In this document: positions 12,441-19,213 of the stretch, piece after piece | How positions within the stretch are numbered: the stretch's first letter is position 1 | Layout of the letters: every line of letters begins with the position of its first letter | IMG/VR virus record: IMGVR_UViG_3300042345_000310 | Span: 1 to 29,606 of that record | Direction: 5' to 3' (one strand) | Length of the DNA stretch: 29,606 bases | Origin: a virus | The notes under the pieces: generated by a model | Told to the model about the DNA's origin: nothing | Databases searched by the model: none | What the model saw: the letters and a program-made list of their open reading frames with translations, nothing else | Made by a program: the position numbers and the translations under genes

Positions 12441-13198
12441 ATACCCATCTCCTTGCGCTTTTGTGTAGCAGAGATAGCATGGATATCTGATCCTAAATCA
12501 ACCTGTTCAATATTGTATCCAACATCTCTGCCGTATACAATGTTAGTAATGTTAGGTAGTCTTAGGACTAATGCACCATCCATAAATTCATCCTTGGCAA
12601 TATATTCTTTTACCTGATCAAACTTAAGGGGATCCTTTTCGCTTGTATTGTATGTATTACGGACTCCAAGAAGGACTTGCCCTGTTCTCTTCCCTGCCTC
12701 TTTGTAAAGAGCGTGGTGGCCTTCATGCCAGGGCTGATACCTTCCCAGCATAAGTGTTGTAGGAGCAGACCAGTCGTGTAGCCTAAACTTTTCAATAATA
12801 CGAGATGCCTTTTCTTCAGCGTTTTGTTCATGATTAGTAAAATAGAAATTGGCTTCTTCTGGTCGCTCAAACATTTTATTTGTATCGTCAAATCTACCCT
12901 CAGCAATTGTATCCATAAAAATAAGAATATCTGGCTTACCAAATGCTGCACGAGTTAAATCTGTTGGACAAACAAAATCAACGATTACTGGCGCAACACC
13001 CTGTTTAGAGATAAGTCTTGCTATCTCTCCCATGCGTCGTGCTTGTTCAATTCTATCTTCAGGGCTAAACCCTAAATCTGAATTTACAGTTGCACGGACT
13101 TCATCTGCATTAAGGTGGATAGCATTAATACGCTCTTTTAGGGCTTTTGCTAATTCTGTTTTACCAGAACCAGGTAGGCCAATAATCTGAATAATCAT
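12437..13198 (-). CDS. APS kinase-like / NMNAT-like nucleotidyltransferase fusion
   Basis: A 253-residue bifunctional protein. Residues 1-140 are a P-loop kinase of the adenylylsulfate-kinase type: GLPGSGKT (7-14), LNADEVRATVN for the APS-binding arginine region, and RMGEIARLISKQG. Residues about 147-253 are a cytidylyl/adenylyltransferase: MLGRYQPWHEGHHAL (HxGH nucleotide site) and ISATQKRKEM near the end. The second domain resembles nicotinamide-nucleotide adenylyltransferase more than ATP sulfurylase. The kinase half could make PAPS for the sulfotransferase at 3832. AAGGAA precedes the ATG. It overlaps DUF2061. Confidence 0.82.
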   Translation of the reverse strand: MIIQIIGLPGSGKTELAKALKERINAIHLNADEVRATVNSDLGFSPEDRIEQARRMGEIARLISKQGVAPVIVDFVCPTDLTRAAFGKPDILIFMDTIAEGRFDDTNKMFERPEEANFYFTNHEQNAEEKASRIIEKFRLHDWSAPTTLMLGRYQPWHEGHHALYKEAGKRTGQVLLGVRNTYNTSEKDPLKFDQVKEYIAKDEFMDGALVLRLPNITNIVYGRDVGYNIEQVDLGSDIHAISATQKRKEMGI

Positions 13199-13200
13199 TT

Positions 13201-13422
13201 TTATTCCTTAACTAGTTTTTCTCGCTCATCGATGATGCTAATCATAAACGACATCATGCTGTTATATCCATCTGGGATTGCCATAATTTTATTATAGTGA
13301 TGCCCACAGAATAAAAGGTCTCCGCTAATACCAGTTACCTTAACTAAGGCTTCCGCACTACATCTATCACAACGGTCATGTGGAGATAGTTGCCATTCTT
13401 GCTTAACCTCATCTTTAATCAT
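13201..13422 (-). CDS. DUF7455-type actinobacterial zinc protein
   Basis: A 73-residue protein. DRCDRCSAEALVKV, then DLLFCGHHYNK, give zinc ligands C-x2-C and C-x-H-H. This matches the short DUF7455-type proteins common in Actinobacteria, whose role is unknown. The C-terminal helix (SMMSFMISIIDEREKL) is longer than usual. I place the start at ATG 13422, seven bases after TATAAT, as a leaderless gene; an open frame continues upstream to 13485 but overlaps the FmdB-like gene and lacks a site. It precedes the APS kinase fusion. Confidence 0.75.
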   Translation of the reverse strand: MIKDEVKQEWQLSPHDRCDRCSAEALVKVTGISGDLLFCGHHYNKIMAIPDGYNSMMSFMISIIDEREKLVKE

Positions 13423-13429
13423 TGTAAAC

Positions 13430-13435
13430 ATTATA
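13430..13435 (-). promoter_or_regulatory. Leaderless -10 box for the DUF7455-type gene
   Basis: TATAAT directly after the FmdB-like stop codon, seven bases before ATG 13422. It may restart transcription for the APS kinase/nuclease/thioredoxin part of the gene run. Confidence 0.55.
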
Positions 13436-13621
13436 CTACTTCTTTCTGTTGTCAGTGGAATAATATCCAGAGCCGTTAAAAACAACTCCTACATTAGAGT
13501 ATACACGAACTAGAGTCAGATTGCAAGTCTCACATTTATACCCTGGATCTTCTTCCGAAATAGATCTAATTTTTGTATATCTTGTTCCACAAGGCATACA
13601 GTCATATTCGTATGATGGCAT
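13436..13621 (-). CDS. FmdB-family zinc-ribbon protein
   Basis: A 61-residue protein starting MPSYEYDC, the family signature. It has C-x2-C (CMPCG) and C-x2-C (CETCN) zinc-ribbon knuckles and the typical ending VGVVFNGSGYYSTD. FmdB-like ribbons are of uncertain role, possibly regulatory or RNA-related. The start overlaps the ferredoxin stop as TAATG. The length fits the shorter actinobacterial forms. Confidence 0.9.
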   Translation of the reverse strand: MPSYEYDCMPCGTRYTKIRSISEEDPGYKCETCNLTLVRVYSNVGVVFNGSGYYSTDNRKK

Positions 13622-13926
13622 TACCTATCCTTTATCTCTGGATGATCCATAGTGGTATCTTTTAGTTTGTTTGATCCGTGAAGATTGCCAATCGGTATAA
13701 AAAATTCTTTGTTTATCCTTTTAAATTCTTTTTTATTTTCTGGCAAATCATCTGCCCAATAAATTGCATCTGTCGGACAAGCAGGTTCGCATGCCCCGCA
13801 GTCAATACACTCTTCTGGATTAATGTATAACATTCTTCCACCTTCGTATATACAGTCAACTGGGCATTCTGCAATGCATGATCTATCTTTGACGTCAATA
13901 CATGCGTCAGTTACAACATATGGCAC
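13621..13926 (-). CDS. fdxA: FdxA-type 7Fe ferredoxin
   Basis: A 101-residue ferredoxin of the actinobacterial FdxA type. Cysteines C9, C17 and C21 plus one from the second motif hold the 3Fe/4Fe cluster. C40-x2-C43-x2-C46-x3-C50-P (CIDCGACEPACP) forms the 4Fe-4S site. CPVDCIYEGGRMLYINPEEC is nearly identical to cellular FdxA proteins. It would carry electrons to host or phage enzymes, for example P450s or reductases. The GTG start overlaps the preceding stop (TAGTG). A host-type ferredoxin is an uncommon phage cargo. Confidence 0.93.
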   Translation of the reverse strand: MPYVVTDACIDVKDRSCIAECPVDCIYEGGRMLYINPEECIDCGACEPACPTDAIYWADDLPENKKEFKRINKEFFIPIGNLHGSNKLKDTTMDHPEIKDR

Positions 13927-14030
13927 TACTTCTTCTTTGCTTTAACTGTCCAGACTGGAGCCTTAAGTTGATCCCCGCCCCATTCGTATCCAAGTGCCTT
14001 TACAACAAACTTAATAATTTTAATTCTCAT
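13926..14030 (-). CDS. 34-residue basic micro-protein
   Basis: The frame begins with ATG in a TAATG overlap with the DUF2061 gene and ends in a TAGTG overlap with the ferredoxin. It is basic (MRIKIIKFVVKALG at the start, VKAKKK at the end) with GYEWGGDQL in the middle. No family is recognised. Perfect coupling at both ends supports translation. Confidence 0.62.
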   Translation of the reverse strand: MRIKIIKFVVKALGYEWGGDQLKAPVWTVKAKKK

Positions 14031-14230
14031 TATTTTACCTTATGTCCGAACTTAGCCCAGACCCTCTCATGTAGAAAATATCCAAGGGCTTCCCACCCAA
14101 TATAAATAAGAGCACCTAAACTAGCATACTCCCATTCACCAGTAAATAAATAAATAACTCCAGCAACACCAACAAGGTGAAAGGTTTCCCAACTTGCTGT
14201 TTTTAGCAGTGTTCTTTTAGTTGATTCCAT
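14030..14230 (-). CDS. DUF2061-like small membrane protein, copy 2
   Basis: A 66-residue protein related to the gene at 12237-12440. KRTLLKTASWETFHLVGVAGVIYLF and GALIYIGWEALGYFLHERVWAKF keep the two-helix plan and the HERVW end motif, while the usual TWR is replaced by SWE. It is leaderless-type: TATAAT, six bases, ATG. It heads the ferredoxin/FmdB unit. Divergence from copy 1 suggests separate acquisition or an old duplication. Confidence 0.78.
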   Translation of the reverse strand: MESTKRTLLKTASWETFHLVGVAGVIYLFTGEWEYASLGALIYIGWEALGYFLHERVWAKFGHKVK

Positions 14231-14236
14231 AATACA

Positions 14237-14242
14237 ATTATA
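14237..14242 (-). promoter_or_regulatory. Leaderless promoter of the DUF2061/ferredoxin/FmdB operon
   Basis: Extended TGG-TATAAT, six bases, then ATG 14230. It is squeezed between the oxygenase stop (14249) and the start codon. Confidence 0.65.
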
Positions 14243-14248
14243 CCAGCC

Positions 14249-15115
14249 TTACTTGTCTTTGTCAAGATCAGATAGTGGGCTTACGCCCTTTCTTTGGTGA
14301 ATGTCTGCATCCTCTGCAGTAGGAATTTCAGACCAAGGTATTGGAGGTAAACCAATTTTTGTATTCTCATCTAAATAAAGTTTGTCAAACATGTATCTTC
14401 TTTGCATGGCAAAGTTGTTAAACGCTTCACTTTCTCTAAAAAGTTTACCAAACTGAAACATATCATTAATTTCTTTTGGCCTTGATTGAGTTGGGCTTTC
14501 ATTTGGAACGCACCAGTGATTTTTGTTAATCAAGTGAAAAAATAATGCCTGGTAATATTCGGCTGGATCGTCATTATTCCAAGATGGTCTATAATGATAA
14601 TCAAACTGTGGCTGGCAGATAATAGCCTGATTTGGCTTGGTAATAAAGTTTGTATTACCAGCAACAAATCCCCAGTCACGGTTTCCGCCAATATGTAAGT
14701 CAACCATGTATGGTCCTGGAGCGTGATCAATGTGCAAAGGCAGTCTTGGAACTCTACCTTCAGAGGTTATCTGATGGTGAGCATACATATGATATCCAAA
14801 CTCAACGTCTTCAACACCAACTAAAATCTTAACCTTTTCTACAGCATAATCAATAAACTTTTGAGGTATATTAACTCCCTCTTCCCACTTATTCATCTGA
14901 TGAGAAAAATCTACGTTGTCAAGTTTATATGAGGTTAATATCTCTACTAATTCATCAAACATCTCTTTAGGAAAGAAATCCTCTACCAAGAATGGCTCAA
15001 AAAATACTACATCATCTGTTAGTGTTTTTTCAACAGCAATATACTCTTCCTTAGAAGAATACTTCCAGTCAATGTTATCAGGATTTGGATGATTTGCATA
15101 CAGAGGTGTTATCAT
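14249..15115 (-). CDS. 2OG-Fe(II) oxygenase, long form
   Basis: A 288-residue hydroxylase. LPLHIDHAP gives iron ligands H128 and D130. FDYHYRPSW supplies the distal His near 174 and Arg176. The strands LHIGGNRDWGFVAGN and QALFFHLINK form the rest of the double-stranded beta-helix. About 100 residues N-terminal and 90 C-terminal of the core are family-specific. The substrate is unknown. The start overlaps the endolysin stop (TAATG), so it is expressed with lysis genes; acting on cell-wall or virion material is possible but unproven. Confidence 0.75.
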   Translation of the reverse strand: MITPLYANHPNPDNIDWKYSSKEEYIAVEKTLTDDVVFFEPFLVEDFFPKEMFDELVEILTSYKLDNVDFSHQMNKWEEGVNIPQKFIDYAVEKVKILVGVEDVEFGYHMYAHHQITSEGRVPRLPLHIDHAPGPYMVDLHIGGNRDWGFVAGNTNFITKPNQAIICQPQFDYHYRPSWNNDDPAEYYQALFFHLINKNHWCVPNESPTQSRPKEINDMFQFGKLFRESEAFNNFAMQRRYMFDKLYLDENTKIGLPPIPWSEIPTAEDADIHQRKGVSPLSDLDKDK

Positions 15116-15825
15116 TACTTTGCCTTCTTTTGAGCAACCTTTTTAACTGGCGCTGCCTTTTTAGCAGGGGTAGTTGATGCTCCTGGGCAGTTTCCTGGGA
15201 ATCCACTTGTAGGAACATTTCTTCCAAGTGATGGACAGTATGTTAGTGGAACAACCTCTCCAGTATTAATTTTATCAGAGGCCAACTTGTTTAGTAGTGG
15301 AGCATTTTCTTCACCAGTATAAACTGGGCGACCCCAGCCAACAATGCCATTAATTAACTTCTTCTTGTTGTTCTTGACATATGCACGAGTTTTTTCTACG
15401 CACATTCCGCCGTTGCGTTGATCTCCCTTTGCAGTTCCTGAAGTATTTCCTTCAATAACTTGAATGGTTCCATCTCCGTTATTCTTAATGCAAATACCAA
15501 CGTGTGAAATGCGATTTACACCATCTTCTGGGAAATCAAAATAAATCCAGTCTCCTGGTGTTGGATCATCATTACGAGCATCTGCCCAACGATTATTCTT
15601 CTTAAACCAATCTGATGCTGCTACTGTTGATGCAGACTTTGGATACTTCTTTGCATCTAATCCAGATGTAAATGCACACCAAGAAACAAATGACTGGCAC
15701 CATGGCTGAAAATTCATTCCAGTCCATTTTCCATACTTTGTTTCATTATCTTTTGGACCTTCGATGGTCCCAACTTCTTTCTTTGCAACCTCTATGATTG
15801 CTTCTAGACTACCTTTTGTTGCCAT
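15115..15825 (-). CDS. CHAP-domain endolysin
   Basis: A 236-residue peptidoglycan hydrolase. The N-terminal CHAP amidase/endopeptidase domain (residues about 8-165) has catalytic C43 (QPWCQSFVSW), H108 (ISHVGI) and E125/N127 (VIEGNT), with GDWIYF in between. A linker with YCPSLGRNVPTSGFPGNCPG may be a small wall-binding hairpin; its two cysteines could form a disulphide. The tail is PAKKAAPVKKVAQKKAK, very basic. There is no signal peptide, so release needs a holin. AGGAGG at 15833-15838 is optimal, and a promoter lies at 15853-15858. Confidence 0.92.
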   Translation of the reverse strand: MATKGSLEAIIEVAKKEVGTIEGPKDNETKYGKWTGMNFQPWCQSFVSWCAFTSGLDAKKYPKSASTVAASDWFKKNNRWADARNDDPTPGDWIYFDFPEDGVNRISHVGICIKNNGDGTIQVIEGNTSGTAKGDQRNGGMCVEKTRAYVKNNKKKLINGIVGWGRPVYTGEENAPLLNKLASDKINTGEVVPLTYCPSLGRNVPTSGFPGNCPGASTTPAKKAAPVKKVAQKKAK

Positions 15826-15852
15826 CTTTAGTCCTCCTTAGACCTTTTTATT

Positions 15853-15858
15853 ATTATA
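15853..15858 (-). promoter_or_regulatory. Extended -10 promoter for the endolysin
   Basis: TGG-TATAAT on the minus strand with a leader of about 20 bases carrying AGGAGG. No clear -35 box. Confidence 0.6.
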
Positions 15859-15864
15859 CCATAT

Positions 15865-15954
15865 TTAGTAAATATAATTTGTCGACTTTTTGATTCTTTT
15901 ATATTTTTTGGGGTGTCTGACAACAAACCATAAAAACTTAATCTTTTTTATCAT
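15865..15954 (-). CDS. 29-residue cationic mini-protein, paralogue of 18237-18320
   Basis: It begins with ATG inside the 3' end of the SGNH gene (17-base overlap), with AGGATGGG before it. The peptide is strongly basic and aromatic: an IKKIKFLWFVV start, KKYKRIKK in the middle and a final YIY. The same plan is seen in the mini-gene upstream of the carbamoyltransferase. An amphipathic, membrane-associated or toxin-like peptide is possible. Two similar copies flanking one two-gene unit argue against chance. Confidence 0.5.
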   Translation of the reverse strand: MIKKIKFLWFVVRHPKKYKRIKKSTNYIY

Positions 15955-16819
15955 AGCCCATCCTATTAAACTCATTAATGAAATTTTCTGCGACCCTTTT
16001 ATTCCAGCCAGATCCTGGATGAATCCCATCTTGTGCAACTGACCAATAAGGAACATCCTCATCTATTTTATTTGAATCATACGCCTTATCTTTATCATTA
16101 AACGAAAAAGAACCATCGATCTTAAAGTAATTCCTAAATTTTATATTTTCAAGAACATCGTTTGCTGGCTTACTCCAATTAGACCAAATTAGTTTTATGC
16201 CTAAATAATCACAGACATCCTCTAATATCCTTATATGCTCAATGGCATTAAATGCACCATACTCTTCACGATAGTTTAATGTATAAACTTTGTGAGTTAT
16301 AAACTTTTTGGGAGCGCTTATCCATTGTGGATGAACTAAACAACTGACTATCTTTTTGGATGTTGGGTCATATTGTAAATCTCTTGCAAAATCTGGGAAT
16401 AATACAAATATAAATTTAGGAGAGCCATACTTCCTAATAAAAGTAAGTATATTTTTTACTATAAGTCTTGTAGATGCCCCAGTTGAAGATACATTATAAA
16501 AACTATCTATAGATAGTTCTTTAGAAATTTGCTTATACCACGTCAGATCTTCTGGTAGACCCTCCCCCATAGTAATAGAGCATCCAGCAAAGAGAATGCT
16601 ATCCTTATCTTTGTTGAATTCACTGAAATGATTAGATCTAAAACCATCTTTATTTATTTTATATACAACCTGTGGACCTTCTATAACTCCAAAGCATCCT
16701 ATATTATCTGTATATAAATAATCATTTTCTGTTCTGTGTAATTTTGCATATTCACTTTGTTCTCTTGTTAGTTCTGTCCCAACTAAAAAGTCATCATCAA
16801 ACTCTTTTAAAAAATTCAT
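15938..16819 (-). CDS. SGNH/GDSL hydrolase
   Basis: A 293-residue esterase-type protein. Block I is ILFAGCSITMGEG with Ser81 in GCS. Block II follows as YNVSSTGAS (Gly oxyanion residue), and block V as QDGIHPGSGW carrying the Asp/His pair. Such enzymes remove or transfer acyl groups on carbohydrates. It overlaps the carbamoyltransferase stop (ATGA), so the two probably modify the same glycan. No signal peptide is seen, so it likely acts in the cytoplasm. An N-terminal 70-residue segment precedes block I. Confidence 0.82.
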   Translation of the reverse strand: MNFLKEFDDDFLVGTELTREQSEYAKLHRTENDYLYTDNIGCFGVIEGPQVVYKINKDGFRSNHFSEFNKDKDSILFAGCSITMGEGLPEDLTWYKQISKELSIDSFYNVSSTGASTRLIVKNILTFIRKYGSPKFIFVLFPDFARDLQYDPTSKKIVSCLVHPQWISAPKKFITHKVYTLNYREEYGAFNAIEHIRILEDVCDYLGIKLIWSNWSKPANDVLENIKFRNYFKIDGSFSFNDKDKAYDSNKIDEDVPYWSVAQDGIHPGSGWNKRVAENFINEFNRMGYDKKD

Positions 16820-18237
16820 GTAACTATCCTACTTCCATAATGCACTTCCCATTCAGCAAGATCATTTCCATCATTTAGCAGTGGCTGGCCCTTAATATTT
16901 AAACTTGTATTAAGTAATACTGGAACACCAGTCTGCAAAAAAAATTTATTAAGAACTCTCCATAGGCCGTAGTGTTGTTCTTTTGTAACTGTTTGAACTC
17001 TGGAAGTTCCATCGACATGGACAACTGAAGGTATCTTGTCTGGCTTTAAGCATTTAACCGTATACTGCATATAAGGGCTTTCAAAGTCCATATCAAACCA
17101 TTTATACGCATACTCAGCCATAACTACAGGGGCAAATGGTCTAAATAATTCTCTCTGCTTAATAAGATTAACCTTGTCCTTAATGTCTGGATCTCTTGGA
17201 TCTGCAAGTATGCTTCTGTTTCCCAATGCTCTTGGACCATATTCTGCTCGGCCTGATGCTACTGCTACAATTCCGTCTTTTAATATACCGTCAACTATTT
17301 CCTGAATTGGATATTTTCCTCCAAGATCATAACCAAGATATGGATTCTTCCATTCAAGATGCTTACCATATAATGCTGCTGCTGCTCCTAAAGAACTTCC
17401 AGCGTCTCCAGGGTTTGGCATAATCCAAATCATATCAAATATTTTCCACAGCAAAGTATTGGCTGAAGAGTTAAGGGCACATCCACCCATAAAAACTAAA
17501 TTCTTTTTGCCCGTAATTGACTTTGCCATACGCATAAAATCGTTAAGTCTTTGTTCGTAAACCATTTGGACTGCTGCTGCTATATCAAATTTATCTTCTT
17601 CTGATATCCAGCCCCAATCTGTAATGCCCTTATGAAAGTTATACTTTTGTTGATCGTAAGAAGGAAAATACTCATTAACTTTTTTATAATGCTTTGTCCA
17701 GTCTCCATATGCAGCCATACCCATCATGATGTATTCTTCTTGGTTTGGCATTAGCCCTATAAGTTGAGTAAATGCAGAGTAGAACAATCCAAAACTCACT
17801 GGATAGTTCTGCTTATATTTTAGTTTAATGTTGTTTCCTTCTCCAACCCAAACTGTAGAAGTATTGTATTCCCCCATTGCATCCAAAACAACAATTACTG
17901 CATTGTTAAAATCACTTGTAAAGTATCCTGCTGCTGCGTGTGAATAATGATGGCTAAATGATTTTCTAGGAATTCCTGGTATATTAAATCTAGGTTTCCA
18001 TTCTCCTACACCACCCTTTAGAGCCAGCCTAGAGGCCTTTAGAAGGGGTTTTTCATAGTAAGCAATATGATCTGGTCTACCATACTGCAAAGCATCTTTT
18101 ATTAAACTATCATTGACATACCAGTCATTTTTTTGTTTGCTATATCTTTCTGCATGCCCTGCAAAAAGTATCTCGCCATCCTTAATTAAAGAAACAGATG
18201 CGTCATGAGATGTCTCATTTATGCCAAGTATAATCAC
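16816..18237 (-). CDS. NodU/TobZ-family carbamoyltransferase
   Basis: A 473-residue enzyme that moves a carbamoyl group from carbamoyl phosphate, through carbamoyl-AMP, to a hydroxyl group, usually on a sugar. The N-terminal ASKHA-like domain has GINETSHDAS (H11), HAERYSKQK and SHHYSHAAAGY. GGCALNSSAN and PGDAGSSLGAA bind ATP. The C-terminal part reads SGRAEYGPRALGNRSILADPR and LNTSLNIKGQP. It is shorter than NodU (about 560 residues) because the end is trimmed. The GTG start overlaps the stop of the mini-gene (TAGTG). It probably decorates a phage or host surface glycan. Confidence 0.93.
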   Translation of the reverse strand: MIILGINETSHDASVSLIKDGEILFAGHAERYSKQKNDWYVNDSLIKDALQYGRPDHIAYYEKPLLKASRLALKGGVGEWKPRFNIPGIPRKSFSHHYSHAAAGYFTSDFNNAVIVVLDAMGEYNTSTVWVGEGNNIKLKYKQNYPVSFGLFYSAFTQLIGLMPNQEEYIMMGMAAYGDWTKHYKKVNEYFPSYDQQKYNFHKGITDWGWISEEDKFDIAAAVQMVYEQRLNDFMRMAKSITGKKNLVFMGGCALNSSANTLLWKIFDMIWIMPNPGDAGSSLGAAAALYGKHLEWKNPYLGYDLGGKYPIQEIVDGILKDGIVAVASGRAEYGPRALGNRSILADPRDPDIKDKVNLIKQRELFRPFAPVVMAEYAYKWFDMDFESPYMQYTVKCLKPDKIPSVVHVDGTSRVQTVTKEQHYGLWRVLNKFFLQTGVPVLLNTSLNIKGQPLLNDGNDLAEWEVHYGSRIVT

Positions 18238-18320
18238 TAGTAAATATACCTTTTATTTTTCATCTTCTTTTTATATTTTCTTTGCCAGATATACCATTTA
18301 ATTTTTTTAATTATGCTCAT
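18237..18320 (-). CDS. 27-residue cationic mini-protein, paralogue of 15865-15954
   Basis: ATG at 18320 lies six bases after TATACT (leaderless type) and the TAG overlaps the carbamoyltransferase GTG. The peptide has IIKKIKWYIW, then QRKYKKKMKNK and a final YIY. It shares with the copy at 15865 an I-K-K-I-K start, an aromatic core, a KYK-rich middle and the same last residues. It may act as a translated leader that couples ribosomes to the large gene, or as a functional peptide. Confidence 0.55.
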   Translation of the reverse strand: MSIIKKIKWYIWQRKYKKKMKNKRYIY

Positions 18321-18326
18321 TTAACA

Positions 18327-18332
18327 AGTATA
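18327..18332 (-). promoter_or_regulatory. Leaderless promoter for the mini-gene/carbamoyltransferase unit
   Basis: Extended TGG-TATACT followed by six bases and ATG 18320. It lies eight bases after tRNA-Asn. Confidence 0.62.
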
Positions 18333-18339
18333 CCATTTG

Positions 18340-18412
18340 CTGGGGTGGCAGGCATCGATCCTGCGACATCCGAATTAACAGTTCGGCACTCTACCATCTG
18401 AGTTACACCCCA
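18340..18412 (-). tRNA. tRNA-Asn (anticodon GTT)
   Basis: The acceptor TGGGGTG pairs with CACCCCA; discriminator G; no encoded CCA. The anticodon stem CCGAA/TTCGG holds loop CTGTTAA. The T-arm GCAGG-ATCGATG-CCTGC has A instead of T at position 54, a slight oddity. It lies eight bases downstream of the subtilase gene and has no separate promoter, so it is probably processed from that transcript. Confidence 0.92.
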
Positions 18413-18420
18413 CCACCCTC

Positions 18421-19197
18421 TTAGTTAGAGAGGATTGTCGCCACCTTTAAAGATGGACTGACTGAGTTAGCAGCAACAGCAGCAGTTGCTACTGAAGTTG
18501 AAAACTGAATAGAAGAACCCTGAATAAGGTTTTTAATTGTTGAAGTTTTATCTGGTGTTACAAGAGATGCAAGCATATCTACTTCACCAGTCTTATATGT
18601 TTTTCCATAAATGTATGAGCCAACAGATACTACCTCTGAAACGCATGCTGGAAAATCAATAGGCTTTGATGCAGTATTTCCTGCTGCTGCATATACCTGA
18701 ATACCCTTTGAGTTTAGTGAAACAACAGAAGACTTAACTCGATCAAATCCTGTCTGCGGTGTATATGGTGCTGTGGCTGGTGGGAAACACTGACCTACCA
18801 ACTTCGCAGTAGTGTTGTTAACAAACCTTGAAAAAGAAACAGAAGAAACATTAGATGGATTGCTGTTTACAAAATCAAGTGCGGAGATTAGACCAATTAA
18901 ATTAACCTCTGAAGAGGTTCCCTTCTTGCTTACTGGAGCACCTTGAACTAAAACCAAAGTTGCTGTTGGATTTTGTTGACGAGCAACAAGTGCCATTTGA
19001 GTTCCATGATCCATAGTAGAATTTGTTTTATTGACACATCGATCTGATGCCACGCAAACAAACTCAACACTACCGCTGATCTGAGATAAATTAAATGCAT
19101 TATCAATGATTACAACTCTTTCACCAACTGCTGCTTGTGATTGAACTGGGATTACTACTGAAAATAATACTGCTACTAGTGCTACGATCTTCTTCAT
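18421..19197 (-). CDS. Secreted subtilisin-like (S8) serine protease
   Basis: A 258-residue protease-like protein. A Sec signal peptide (about 1-23, KKIVALVAVLFSVVIPVQSQAA) directs export. The full triad is visible: D32 in VVIIDNAF, H64 in MDHGTQMA and S235 in STSVATAA, with oxyanion N174 in AAAGNTA. It is shorter than classical subtilases (about 275 catalytic residues) and has no propeptide. Cysteines (CVASDRC, QCF, PAC) may form disulphides outside the cell. It may process the exported Ig/PA14 proteins or a host surface protein. AAAGGAA precedes the ATG. Confidence 0.82.
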   Translation of the reverse strand: MKKIVALVAVLFSVVIPVQSQAAVGERVVIIDNAFNLSQISGSVEFVCVASDRCVNKTNSTMDHGTQMALVARQQNPTATLVLVQGAPVSKKGTSSEVNLIGLISALDFVNSNPSNVSSVSFSRFVNNTTAKLVGQCFPPATAPYTPQTGFDRVKSSVVSLNSKGIQVYAAAGNTASKPIDFPACVSEVVSVGSYIYGKTYKTGEVDMLASLVTPDKTSTIKNLIQGSSIQFSTSVATAAVAANSVSPSLKVATILSN

Positions 19198-19213
19198 TTT
19201 ATTCCTTTTCTAT

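Noticed and set aside
12273-12480. Alternative minus-strand frame of 68 codons
   Set aside because: It overlaps the DUF2061 gene in another frame; the peptide has no family features and ends inside the gene.
13423-13485. N-terminal extension of the DUF7455-type protein
   Set aside because: It overlaps the FmdB-like gene and lacks a ribosome-binding site, while ATG 13422 sits at leaderless distance from TATAAT.
15955-16062. Upstream extension of the mini-gene at 15865
   Set aside because: It is an out-of-frame reading of the SGNH catalytic end; only the last part resembles the second mini-gene.
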